From the NCBI RefSeq assembly GCF_001298105.1, contig NZ_LGJH01000133.1, positions 1 through 61,841 on the forward strand: 61,841 nucleotides of DNA, given 5' to 3'. Within the stretch, counting starts at the first letter, position 1. Each line of letters begins with the position of its first letter. The notes under the pieces are model-generated. The model saw nothing but the letters and a program-made list of their open reading frames with translations, was not told where the DNA came from and searched no databases. This DNA is from Novosphingobium sp. ST904 (GTDB lineage: Bacteria; Pseudomonadota; Alphaproteobacteria; Sphingomonadales; Sphingomonadaceae). Both the position numbers and the translations under genes were made by a program. Of this stretch, positions 1 to 7,836 are shown piece by piece.

Positions 1-35
1 ATCTGCTCGTCCGTAAGCCAATACAGGTCGCTCAT
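1..35 (-). CDS. IS5 family transposase, N-terminal 11 codons only
   Basis: Reading leftward from an ATG at 35-33 gives MSDLYWLTDEQ, the usual opening of IS5-family transposases common in sphingomonads. A good ribosome binding site (AAGGAGA) lies about 7 bases upstream of the ATG. Only the first 11 codons are in the window, so the DDE catalytic domain cannot be checked. The assignment rests on the N-terminal motif and the IS-like end beside it. Confidence 0.7.
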   Translation of the reverse strand, partial: MSDLYWLTDEQ

Positions 36-96
36 GCTCAGTCTCCTTGGGGAGCCTGAATCACATCATCGCAGGCCTATCAATGGGTCCTGAGCC
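1..96 (-). mobile_element. End of an IS5-type insertion sequence, cut by the window edge
   Basis: The window opens inside an insertion sequence. The transposase start lies at 35 on the minus strand, and the element probably ends near 96, where the sequence read inward (GGCTCAGGACCCATTGATAG) looks like an IS5-group terminal inverted repeat. The bases just outside (CTAG around 95-98) could hold the short target duplication, but the other end is outside the window, so neither the repeat nor the duplication can be confirmed. Immediately beyond the boundary the composition drops to AT-rich DNA. The boundary is uncertain by a few bases. Confidence 0.6.
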
Positions 97-235
97 TAGG
101 TACACCACCTTAGAACATATCCTCGTCTTTAAGTCGAGAGGCCGACAGGCGACCTTACCGCTCCGTAAGGATAAATCGTATATTCTTAAAAGAGGCGTAT
201 GTTCAGTATGATAACGCCCCTTTCGGAAAGTTCAT

Positions 236-264
236 TTGGCTAGGTAACACGCGAACCGTATAAT
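236..264 (+). promoter_or_regulatory. Candidate sigma70-type promoter
   Basis: TTGGCT (236-241) is followed after exactly 17 bases by a perfect TATAAT (259-264), inside the most AT-rich part of the window. A consensus -10 is rare in DNA of this composition. No gene in a fitting position follows within several hundred bases, so the transcript, if any, would be noncoding or serve a lost gene. Confidence 0.35.
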
Positions 265-366
265 TCTGGTACAGCCTACCCCGAAAGAGGTATAAAAGAT
301 ATAAACTCACCCATTTCAATATGTTAACTTTGCGCGCTGTAAATTGCGCAACCGTCAATCGCCACA

Positions 367-381
367 AAGGTGAATCACCTT
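367..381. promoter_or_regulatory. Operator-like palindrome AAGGTGA-A-TCACCTT
   Basis: Two perfect 7-base arms flank a single central base. It lies about 100 bases downstream of the promoter candidate at 236-264. The form fits a dimeric regulator site. No regulator or target can be named from this window. Confidence 0.3.
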
Positions 382-1031
382 CAAGTTCGATGGGCGCCAT
401 CATCCGGGATGGCAGCCGGAAATCGGCAGTTTCAGCACGGCGACTCGGGAATGTCCGGCCTTCTTCCCTCACGAATTTCGGTGCTTGCGCACATTCGGGC
501 CATCCGCCGCAGAGCCACCGATCGATGCGTTTGCACGCACGCAAGGCCCGCCAGGGCCATGAACCTGCCCGCGGCAGCGCTCATCGCCCGAATCCCGTCG
601 ATGCCCTGCGGATCGAACAGGCCGTCACCTTACGGGCTGACCGATCGTCAGCTAACGAAGCGCGTCGGAGGTAGCGAAAATCGTTGGCGGGCCACGGTAA
701 ATCTCCGTCCCGAAGGCTTCTGGAGGCCCCCATCCCGCAAGCGGACGACAAAGCAGCCGCCCCGGCTACGCTGATTTTTCCAAGTAATGACCGTAATAGA
801 TACTCATTACATGACGACTGTCCAAAACGGGTACTTCCGAATACACCGGGATACCTGAAGCGCTGCCTGAAAAGTCCGGTTCTTGCGAAAACCGGGATTG
901 CCGTCTGCATCCGCCCCCGGAAGGCCAGGCGGCGTGTGACAAGAAAACGCAGCCGTGACCGGGCCGTTACGACCCAGGCGGCGTGGACGAATTCGGCCTA
1001 GGTCGTAAACTCATAAATGGCACCATCGAGG

Positions 1032-1126
1032 TTTGAGGCAAAATGGCTCAGCGCAAGAAGGGAAGGCGCCGGAATATGTCCATATTTCAAGCCTTCCCGA
1101 CGCTGCGCTGAGCCATTTTGATCAAA
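1032..1126. repeat. Long imperfect inverted repeat, MITE-like or strong hairpin
   Basis: AAAATGGCTCAGCGCA (1040-1055) is matched exactly by TGCGCTGAGCCATTTT (1104-1119). Inside it, GGGAAGGC (1060-1067) pairs with GCCTTCCC (1091-1098), and GGAATATG nearly pairs with CATATTTC at the centre. Outside it, TTTGA (1032-1036) pairs with TCAAA (1122-1126). The whole 95 bases can fold into one long stem. It sits about 40 bases past the stop of the minus-strand PIG-L gene, so it could act as a terminator, but there is no T tract. Symmetry and size also fit a small non-autonomous mobile element. No second copy was seen in the window. Confidence 0.7.
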
Positions 1127-1166
1127 TCCATCCGGGACACTCGCAGGCGTAATTAACAGGTCCTGC

Positions 1167-1850
1167 CTAGCGCTCGATCGCGCGCACGAGGATGAAGCCT
1201 TCCGCCGCTTCGCAGTAGACGGTCGAACCGCGCAGACGGGCCAGCGCCTCGATCGTGATGAGCGAACGCTCGTCGGGAAAGGGGCGGACCTGGCTTTCGA
1301 ACATCGCAAAGGCATCGAGCTTGCGTTGCAGCGTGCCGGATATGTCGATGTGCACGTTGGGCACGAAAGGCGGCGTCATCGGCGCCGCGTACCAGTTGGT
1401 TTCGGACAGCGTCTCGTAGCAGAGCACCCGTGTCGGCACTTGCCGATCCCGCGGCCGCGCCGCCACCATCGAGGCGAGGAAGGCGAGCTGGTGATCCTGG
1501 TGGATGTCTCCCAGAAACGGCACGAAGAGCGTGTCGGGCTGCACGTCCCGCACGATCCGGCAGAATGCGGCGTTCAGTTCCGCGGCCGGAACGATGTCGA
1601 GCGAGGCGGCCGGGAAATCCAGCATATGCGTGCGGCTCACGCCGATATGAGCATGGGCGCTGCGCATTTCCGCCTGCACTCTCGCCACGCCGTCGGCAGC
1701 GAAGGCGGGCGGGCGGCCGCTGGTGATGACCGCCACCTGCACGTCCAGTCCTTCCTCGACCATCCGCGCCATGGTGCCGCCGCAGCCGAGGATTTCGTCA
1801 TCGGGATGCGGCGCGATGACAAGGACTTTTCCATAGTGCTGCAAAGCCAA
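1167..1850 (-). CDS. PIG-L/LmbE family deacetylase
   Basis: A 227-residue zinc-dependent N-deacetylase of the PIG-L/LmbE family, which removes acetyl groups from N-acetylated sugars. The signature HPDD occurs at residues 15-18 (H15, D18 as metal ligands by family precedent) and a second motif, HQDH, at 117-120 supplies the third ligand. There is no signal peptide, so it is probably cytosolic. It is the last gene of a GT4-formyltransferase-deacetylase set. Its start is a TTG three bases past the formyltransferase stop, with the binding site AAAGGA overlapping that stop, which points to coupled translation. In this context it probably frees the amine of an acetamido sugar before or after formylation. 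The substrate (nucleotide sugar, lipid-linked sugar or finished glycan) cannot be read from sequence. Confidence 0.85.
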   Translation of the reverse strand: MALQHYGKVLVIAPHPDDEILGCGGTMARMVEEGLDVQVAVITSGRPPAFAADGVARVQAEMRSAHAHIGVSRTHMLDFPAASLDIVPAAELNAAFCRIVRDVQPDTLFVPFLGDIHQDHQLAFLASMVAARPRDRQVPTRVLCYETLSETNWYAAPMTPPFVPNVHIDISGTLQRKLDAFAMFESQVRPFPDERSLITIEALARLRGSTVYCEAAEGFILVRAIER

Positions 1851-1853
1851 GCG

Positions 1854-2759
1854 CTATCCTTTCAACACGGCGTGAAGCGCAGGCGGCCTGCCCTCCGCCA
1901 CTTCCCAGTCGACCAGTTCGATCAGGCCCTCGCCGGTCTGTACGGTCAGTACCCCGCCGCCGTTCGCCATGACCTGCCCGGGAAGGGCATGATGCCGCTC
2001 CCCGCCCGAAACCGGGCGCGATGACCAGACGGTGATCCTGCGCCCGCCAACATGGGTGAAGGCCCCCGGATAGGGCCGCCCCACCGCGCGGATTAGGCGG
2101 TCTATCGCCGAGGCCGGCTGGCGCCAGTCGATCAACCCGTCCGCCTGGGTGCGCTTCGTCGCCCATGTCGCATAGCGCTCGTCCTGAACCTGCCTCGGTT
2201 GCTCGCCCGCCGCCAGCACCGGCAGCACCGCGCGCAGCATCGAACGCAGTGCTGCCATGTGCTTGTCGTAAAGCCCCTGCGCGGTCTCGTCCCGCGCGAG
2301 ATGGAAGTATTGCTGGGCAAGGATGTCGCCGTCGTCCGTGCCTTCGGCGATCCAGAACAGGCTGGAGGCGGAAATCGGCTCGTCGAGCAGGATCGTCCAG
2401 GGGATCGCCGCCCGACCGCGCAGACGGGGAAGCGGTGCGGGATGATAGCCGATGGCCCCCTTCGCCGCGATCGAGAGGAATTCCGGCCCGCAGATCTGCG
2501 ACCAGCCGACCACGAAGACATAGTCCGGCGCCTCCGCGCGCACCATGTCCAGCACTTGCGGATCGTTGGTTCGCGCGATGGGAGCCAGCCGTACCCCGTG
2601 CCGCCCGGCCAGCACCGAAAGATCGACGATGTCGGAATGCCGCCCGTGAAGCTCGGGCGGCAGCGTGCCGATCATCGTCAGCTCCCATCCCGGTGCGGCG
2701 ACCAGTTCCTCCACCAGCACTTCGGTGCTGCCTACTGCGCCGATTACGACTGCCTTCAT
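1854..2759 (-). CDS. Formyltransferase-family protein (sugar N-formyltransferase-like)
   Basis: A formyl_transf_N fold protein of about 301 residues, related to methionyl-tRNA and sugar N-formyltransferases that use 10-formyltetrahydrofolate. The active-site block HPAPLPRLRGRA begins at His106 and the catalytic-type Asp145 lies in DDGDIL. The Asn found two residues before the His in Fmt, ArnA and known sugar formyltransferases is Gly104 here (IGYH instead of INxH). A genomic fmt gene normally pairs with def; here the neighbours are a glycosyltransferase and a deacetylase, so a sugar substrate is more likely. I chose the ATG at 2759 because AAGG lies 8 bases upstream; an in-frame ATG at 2765 is the alternative. 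Confidence 0.75.
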   Translation of the reverse strand: MKAVVIGAVGSTEVLVEELVAAPGWELTMIGTLPPELHGRHSDIVDLSVLAGRHGVRLAPIARTNDPQVLDMVRAEAPDYVFVVGWSQICGPEFLSIAAKGAIGYHPAPLPRLRGRAAIPWTILLDEPISASSLFWIAEGTDDGDILAQQYFHLARDETAQGLYDKHMAALRSMLRAVLPVLAAGEQPRQVQDERYATWATKRTQADGLIDWRQPASAIDRLIRAVGRPYPGAFTHVGGRRITVWSSRPVSGGERHHALPGQVMANGGGVLTVQTGEGLIELVDWEVAEGRPPALHAVLKG

Positions 2760-2761
2760 CG

Positions 2762-4033
2762 TCATGACCTTGCGCCCCCGCTCGATCCCGGTCGAAAATT
2801 AGCTGGCGATCGCCCGTGAAGTCGCCGCATCGTGCATTCCGGCCGGGCTGCGCGGCAGATCGTCCAGCGGATCGGGCGCCTCGTGCAGCGTCGCGGGTTC
2901 GTTCCAGGGTTCGCGCAGGAGGTCCATCTCTCGAGCAACTGATGATTGACCTTGCGCACATCATAGATTTTCTCGACGAGATCGCGCGAACGCGCCGCCA
3001 TTCCCGCCACCAGTTGCGGAGCATCGACGAAGCGCTGCATCGCCGCCCGCAGAGCGCCGGCGTCGCGCGGCTTCACCAGGAAGCCGTTCTCCCCCTCGAT
3101 CACCGGCTCCCGGCAACCGGGCATGTCGGTGGTGATGATGGGGCGCCCCGTGGCCATCGCTTCGAGGATCGTGCGCGGCAGCCCCTCGCGATAGTAGGAC
3201 GGCAGCACGAAGACGGAGCACCCGGCGAGATAGGGCCGCACGTCGCTGGTTCCGGGAATGAACTGCACCGGGAACTGCCGCGCGAGGCGGGCGCATTCCA
3301 CTTCGTCGATCCCGGTCGGATTGTCCCGCTCGTAATGGCCGAGCACGCAGAATTCGACGTCCGGATGGTCCAGCTTGATCTGCCTTGCCGCCTCCGCGAA
3401 CTCGTAGATGCCCTTGTCGCGCATGAGCCGCCCCACCAGCAGGAAGCGCAGCCGGTTGCGCGGCAGCGGTTCGAGGTGGAACCTTTCGAGGTCGATACCG
3501 GAGCCGGGAACCTGGACCACGTTCTGGCGCGGCGTGACGATACCCAGGTGGATCATGTCCTTGCGGTCGTCGGCGTTGAACACGAAGACGCCGCGTGAAC
3601 GGCGCACGGCCTCGCGGTAGAGCCGCGCCACCGCCCAGCGCAGCGCCTTGCCGGCGCCGCTCCCTTCGCTGAACACATAGCCGAGTCCCGACATCAGCGC
3701 GAAGAAGCGCGGGACGCAGAGCATCCGCGCGGCGATGCCGCCGTAGATGATCGGCTTCTGCGTATAGGCCAGGACGAGATCGGGCTTCTCCGCGGTCATC
3801 AGCCGCAGGTAAGCCGAAAGGAGGCTCGCGTCCTTCACCGGATTGGTCCCCGTCCGGGCCATCGGCACGATTCGCAGGCCGACCCCCCAGGCCGAAAGGT
3901 CCGCCTCGACCGCCGGGTTCCGGTCAGGCGCCACCGCAATCACGTCATGCCCGTTCGCTTTCAGTTCGCGCAGCAGCGCTCCCCTGAAATTCGTGAGCGA
4001 ATAGGCGAGACTGGACAGGACAAGTACCTTCAT
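2762..4033 (-). CDS. Glycosyltransferase family 4 (C-terminus possibly frameshifted)
   Basis: A GT4 (GT-B fold) glycosyltransferase opening MKVLVLSSLAYSLTNFRG, with the N-terminal acceptor domain to about residue 180 and the donor-binding domain after it. The LVGRLMRDKGIYEF motif and a late S-YYREGLPRTILEAMATGRPI block with its E-x7-E arrangement are typical of retaining enzymes that add a sugar to a lipid carrier or growing glycan. As read it has 423 residues and overlaps the next gene by a few bases. The last 55 residues have rare codons and unnatural composition; adding one G near 2927 (GAGAGATGG to GAGAGGATGG) gives an ordinary-looking tail ending at 2799 (about 411 residues). An upstream in-frame extension to 4156 is rejected because it lacks homology-like character. 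Confidence 0.85.
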   Translation of the reverse strand: MKVLVLSSLAYSLTNFRGALLRELKANGHDVIAVAPDRNPAVEADLSAWGVGLRIVPMARTGTNPVKDASLLSAYLRLMTAEKPDLVLAYTQKPIIYGGIAARMLCVPRFFALMSGLGYVFSEGSGAGKALRWAVARLYREAVRRSRGVFVFNADDRKDMIHLGIVTPRQNVVQVPGSGIDLERFHLEPLPRNRLRFLLVGRLMRDKGIYEFAEAARQIKLDHPDVEFCVLGHYERDNPTGIDEVECARLARQFPVQFIPGTSDVRPYLAGCSVFVLPSYYREGLPRTILEAMATGRPIITTDMPGCREPVIEGENGFLVKPRDAGALRAAMQRFVDAPQLVAGMAARSRDLVEKIYDVRKVNHQLLERWTSCANPGTNPRRCTRRPIRWTICRAARPECTMRRLHGRSPANFRPGSSGGARS

Positions 4034-4457
4034 TGCGTAATCGAGCCCCAGGCTGACGGACGGTGCCGCTGCGGCGGGTCTGCGCAAGCCCCTCCCCGCG
4101 TGACCACCCGTCCTTGTCGACCGAATGATGGCCCCCGGGCCGCTGACCGCAAGCAACCTATCGGCTGATAGCCCATAGAGATGACTGGCGGCGATTAAGG
4201 GAGGGGCGGGAACCGGGACTGGCGCTCCATTGGAGGCATAGTTCTGCCCGACAGTCGAAATCGCCCCCTATTCGCAAGAGCCCCGGCAATTACGGCTGAT
4301 GACTTCATGCACAAGTGCGCGGCCCGGGAATGGTCAATAGATCATGAACGACATGAGGCCCGACTGGGCAGTGGTACGTTTTCTCGCCGGGAAAAACCGC
4401 GCGTCACGCCAATACGGCCAAAACAAACGCGGCCGAACAAACGCGAAGGTCGAAACA
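4034..4457. other. Divergent intergenic region of the glycan locus
   Basis: 424 bases separate the minus-strand GT4 start from the plus-strand dehydratase start, so promoters for both directions are expected here. I see no strong -35/-10 pair or clear palindrome. The dehydratase frame stays open back to an ATG at 4344, but that extension (39 residues) has unusual composition and no good ribosome binding site. Confidence 0.5.
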
Positions 4458-6557
4458 ATGAACCAAACCGCCGCGGGGGCCAACGCCTCGTCGATGTCCT
4501 CCGGTTCCGCGAACAAGTTCCTCCGCGTGCGCAAGTTCGGCTCGTCCGAAGCGCGGTCGCGATCGTCGATCACCCAGTTCAGCCTGCGGCGCGCCTTTCG
4601 CAACACGGTGCTGATGACGATCGATTTCGTGGTGGTGGCCCTGACCCTGGCCCTCGCGTTCGAACTCATCGGCAAGACCGGCTTTCCCAAGTCCGACGGC
4701 CATCTCGGCGCGATCCTGTCGTTCGGGCTCGTGGTGGTGGGGGTGTTCTACACGGCGGGTCTCTACCGGCGGAGCTGGCGCTATTTCAGCTTTGCCCACG
4801 CCATCCAGCTGGCGATGCTGACCGCACCGTCCTTCGCGCTGGCCTGGGTGGCGATCCTGCTGGTTCCCGGCGTCCGCGCCGAGCATGGCCAGCTTCTGCA
4901 GATCGCACTGGCACAGTGGCTGTTCGCGATGTCCGCGCTGTTCTTCGTGCGCGGCGCCCGGCGCGCCCTGCGCGAGAAGCTGACGCAGGGCGCCAAGGCG
5001 CTGCCCGCCTTTTCCGACGGCAAGAACCTGCGCGGCGCGCTGCTGGTCGGCTCTCCCGACTGGGTGCTCTCGATCATCGAGATGCTGAAGCGCGAATCGA
5101 CGCCCAGCCTGTCGATCTGCGGCATCCTGCTGCCTTCGGTGAACGACACGCTGCTGCAGATCGCCAGCGTTCCCGTACTCGGCAGCCACGACGATCTTGC
5201 CCATGCCGTGGAGACGCTGGACCTTCAGGGACGGCGCCCATCGCTGGTGATCGCCTGCGACGACGGCACCGACCTTTCCAACCGCGAAATGGCGCGCCTC
5301 ACCTCGCGCGCGCGCAATCTCGGCCTCGAACTCTCGCGCATTCGCGATGGCTGGAGCCATATCCTCCAGCGGAACCACGGCACATCGCCGGACGAGCTTT
5401 CGGTGAAGGACCTGCTTGGCCGCAGCGAATTCACGCTGGAGGGAGAGCAGATCACCAGCCAGATCACCGGCAAGTGCGTGCTCGTCACCGGCGCGGGCGG
5501 CACGATCGGCGGCGAACTGTGCTGGCAGCTCGCCAGCTTCCGCCCCTCGCGCCTCGTGCTGGTCGAGCATAGCGAATACCACCTCTACGCCATCGAGATG
5601 AAGCTGCGCGAGCAGTTCCCCGATCTCGATGTCCAGCCAGAGCTCTGCAACATCCGCGAGCGGGACGAAGTGCGCCGGGTGTTCGAGAAGCACAGGCCGG
5701 TGATCGTCTATCACGCCGCCGCGCTCAAGCATGTGCCCATCGTCGAGGCCAGTCCCTGCGCCGGGGTGCACACCAATATCCTCGGCACCCGGATCGTGGC
5801 CGATGCGGTCTGCGAATTCTCGGCCAAGGCGATGGTGCAGGTTTCCACGGACAAGGCGGTGAACCCGGTCGGCATGATGGGAGCGACCAAGCGCGTGGGC
5901 GAGCTTTACAGCCAGGCGCTGGACATGTGCGGGGTGGACGATGCCGATGCGCCGCGCTTCATGACCGTGCGGTTCGGCAACGTGCTGGGATCGAGCGGCT
6001 CGATCGTGCCGCTGTTCCACCGCCAGCTGCGCGAGGGGCGGCCGCTCACCGTGACGCACCCCGATATCGAACGCTTCTTCATGACCGTGCGCGAGGCGGT
6101 CCAGCTTATCCTGCAGAGCAGTTCCGCCGCGCTCAGCCAGAACTCCCAGCGCGGCACGATCTTCGTGCTCGACATGGGCAAGGCGGTGCGGATCGTGGAC
6201 CTCGCCTACCGGATGATCCGGCTCTACGGGCTCCAGCCCGAGATCGACGTGCCGGTTGAATTCGTGGGCCTGCGCCCCGGCGAAAAGCTCTACGAGGAGC
6301 TGTTCGACATCTGCGAGGAGCAGCTTCCCTCCGGCATCAAGGGCATCTTCGAGGCGCAGTCCAAGCCGATTCCCCTGCCCTTCATCTCCCGCAGCATCGA
6401 CCGCCTCGCCCGCGCGGTGGAGCTGGGCGACCATACCGAGGCGCGCCGCATCACGCATACCCTGGTCAAGGTGCCGAGCGGAAGCGCGGGGTTCGAGGTG
6501 ATCGAGAATGAAAGCCTGTCCGCCCCGCGCGGCACCGGCGAACCGCTGAAGGCCTGA
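4458..6557 (+). CDS. Polysaccharide biosynthesis NDP-sugar C4,6-dehydratase (PglF/WbpM/CapD family)
   Basis: A membrane-anchored nucleotide-sugar 4,6-dehydratase of the WbpM/PglF type, which converts UDP-GlcNAc to a 4-keto-6-deoxy sugar, the first step to bacillosamine- or QuiNAc-like residues. With the start at 4458 it has 699 residues: N-terminal transmembrane segments (about 30-130), a middle cofactor-like domain, then the SDR domain with VTGAGGTIGGE. The catalytic set is the T-M-K variant of this family: STDK with T464, D465, K466, then M474 and K478 in MMGATK. The start was chosen for a weak AAGGT site and because residues upstream look non-native; 4344 is the alternative. It leads a three-gene plus-strand operon with the aminotransferase and sulfotransferase. 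Confidence 0.9.
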   Translation: MNQTAAGANASSMSSGSANKFLRVRKFGSSEARSRSSITQFSLRRAFRNTVLMTIDFVVVALTLALAFELIGKTGFPKSDGHLGAILSFGLVVVGVFYTAGLYRRSWRYFSFAHAIQLAMLTAPSFALAWVAILLVPGVRAEHGQLLQIALAQWLFAMSALFFVRGARRALREKLTQGAKALPAFSDGKNLRGALLVGSPDWVLSIIEMLKRESTPSLSICGILLPSVNDTLLQIASVPVLGSHDDLAHAVETLDLQGRRPSLVIACDDGTDLSNREMARLTSRARNLGLELSRIRDGWSHILQRNHGTSPDELSVKDLLGRSEFTLEGEQITSQITGKCVLVTGAGGTIGGELCWQLASFRPSRLVLVEHSEYHLYAIEMKLREQFPDLDVQPELCNIRERDEVRRVFEKHRPVIVYHAAALKHVPIVEASPCAGVHTNILGTRIVADAVCEFSAKAMVQVSTDKAVNPVGMMGATKRVGELYSQALDMCGVDDADAPRFMTVRFGNVLGSSGSIVPLFHRQLREGRPLTVTHPDIERFFMTVREAVQLILQSSSAALSQNSQRGTIFVLDMGKAVRIVDLAYRMIRLYGLQPEIDVPVEFVGLRPGEKLYEELFDICEEQLPSGIKGIFEAQSKPIPLPFISRSIDRLARAVELGDHTEARRITHTLVKVPSGSAGFEVIENESLSAPRGTGEPLKA

Positions 6558-6561
6558 GGAG

Positions 6562-7836
6562 ATGAAACCGGTGAACCTTGCGTCCACGCCCGCATTGGCT
6601 CCGATCGAGGAACCGTCAGGCGGCCGTGCCGGAAGCGCCGGGGCCGCTATCCGGCCACGGCCGGTGCACAGCCGCTGGCCCCGTCACGAACCCGACGAGA
6701 TCGAGGCCGTGGCGCAAGTGCTGCGGTCCGGAAGGGTCAACGCCCTTGTCCATGGCACCGAAAATCGCGCGTTCGCAGCGGAATTCGGCCGCTTCGTCGG
6801 AATGCCGGAAGGCATGTGCATCGCCAACGGCACGCTCACTCTCGAAGTGGCCCTGCGCGCGCTGGGGATCGGGCCGCGCGACGAGGTGATCGTTCCCGCG
6901 CGCAGTTTCTTCGCCACGGCAAGCTGCGTTCTGGCCGTGGGCGCGATCCCCGTCTTCGCCGATGTCGATCCGGTAAGCCAGAACATCGATCCCCGTTCGG
7001 CCGCGCGGCTGGTGAATTCCGCCACGAAAGCGATGATCTGTGTCCACCTTGCGGGCTGGCCCTGCGACATGGACGCGCTTGCGGAGCTTTGCGACACGCA
7101 TGGCCTGCACCTGATCGAGGACTGCGCGCAGGCCCACGGCGCAACCTGGCGCGGGCGTCCGGTCGGCTCCTTCGGGGCGGCGGCGTCCTTCTCGTTCTGC
7201 ACGGACAAGATCATGTCCACCGGCGGCGAAGGCGGCCTCCTGCTGTTTCGCGATCACCCGACATGGCTGCGCGCCTGGGCCATCAAGGACCATGGCAAGA
7301 ACTACCTCAAGACCGTGGACGGCGGCGGCACGCCGGGCGCCTTCCGCTACGTTCACGACACGCCGGGCTCGAACTACCGGATGACGGAGATGCAGGCCGC
7401 GCTGGGCCGCTGCCAGCTAGCCAAGCTGCCGCGCTGGCTCGAAGCGCGGCGGCGCAATGCGCAGGTCCTGCTCGATCTCCTGGCGCAAGTGCCCGGCATC
7501 CTCCTGCCTGCCGTGCCATCCGAAGCCGGCCATGCCTGGTACAAGTTCTATGTCCAACTGACGGACCCCGACGATATCGTGGAGGGACGCCGCCGTCTCG
7601 TGCTGGCAGGGCTGCTGGCGCGGGGAATCCCGGCGGGAAGCGGATCGTGCCCCGACATGAGCCGCGAGCACGCCCTTTCCGGCATCCCGATCCGCCGCGA
7701 CGGCGGGCTGGGGAACGCGATCGGCCTGGGGAGGCGGACGCTGATGTTCCCCGTCGATCACACGCTGGACACGGCAGACATGGAGCGCATCGCCGAAGGG
7801 CTGCGCGAAACGATGATGGAGACGAAAGCGCAATGA
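6562..7836 (+). CDS. DegT/DnrJ/EryC1/StrS family sugar aminotransferase
   Basis: A PLP-dependent aminotransferase (424 residues) of the family that converts 4-keto (or 3-keto) nucleotide sugars to amino sugars, as PglE/WbpE do. The PLP lysine is K216 in TDKIMSTGGEGG, preceded by the conserved LIEDCAQAHGA stretch. Directly after the dehydratase, the natural reading is C4 transamination of its 4-keto product. AGGAG overlaps the dehydratase stop and is only one base from the ATG at 6562; an in-frame GTG at 6571 would be better spaced and may be the true start. The stop overlaps the next start as ATGA. Confidence 0.9.
   Translation: MKPVNLASTPALAPIEEPSGGRAGSAGAAIRPRPVHSRWPRHEPDEIEAVAQVLRSGRVNALVHGTENRAFAAEFGRFVGMPEGMCIANGTLTLEVALRALGIGPRDEVIVPARSFFATASCVLAVGAIPVFADVDPVSQNIDPRSAARLVNSATKAMICVHLAGWPCDMDALAELCDTHGLHLIEDCAQAHGATWRGRPVGSFGAAASFSFCTDKIMSTGGEGGLLLFRDHPTWLRAWAIKDHGKNYLKTVDGGGTPGAFRYVHDTPGSNYRMTEMQAALGRCQLAKLPRWLEARRRNAQVLLDLLAQVPGILLPAVPSEAGHAWYKFYVQLTDPDDIVEGRRRLVLAGLLARGIPAGSGSCPDMSREHALSGIPIRRDGGLGNAIGLGRRTLMFPVDHTLDTADMERIAEGLRETMMETKAQ

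Larger units (their letters stand above)
97..1166. other. Gene-free, partly AT-rich stretch between an IS end and the glycan locus
   Basis: No open frame here has believable codon use or a recognisable product. The first 250 bases are clearly more AT-rich than the rest of the window. They carry a sigma70-like promoter candidate at 236-264 and a perfect 7-bp-arm palindrome at 367-381. From about 420 to 1000 the DNA is GC-rich with only short overlapping frames. The right end holds the long inverted repeat at 1032-1126. It may be IS-disturbed regulatory DNA or the remains of a displaced gene. Confidence 0.6.

Noticed and set aside
203..1001. Several 100-135 codon frames in the leftmost gap
   Set aside because: They overlap each other on both strands, have irregular codon use and no motifs or binding sites; treated as chance frames.
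4404..6587. A 727-codon minus-strand frame opposite the C4,6-dehydratase
   Set aside because: Codon-phase shadow of a clear dehydratase gene; no recognisable motif.
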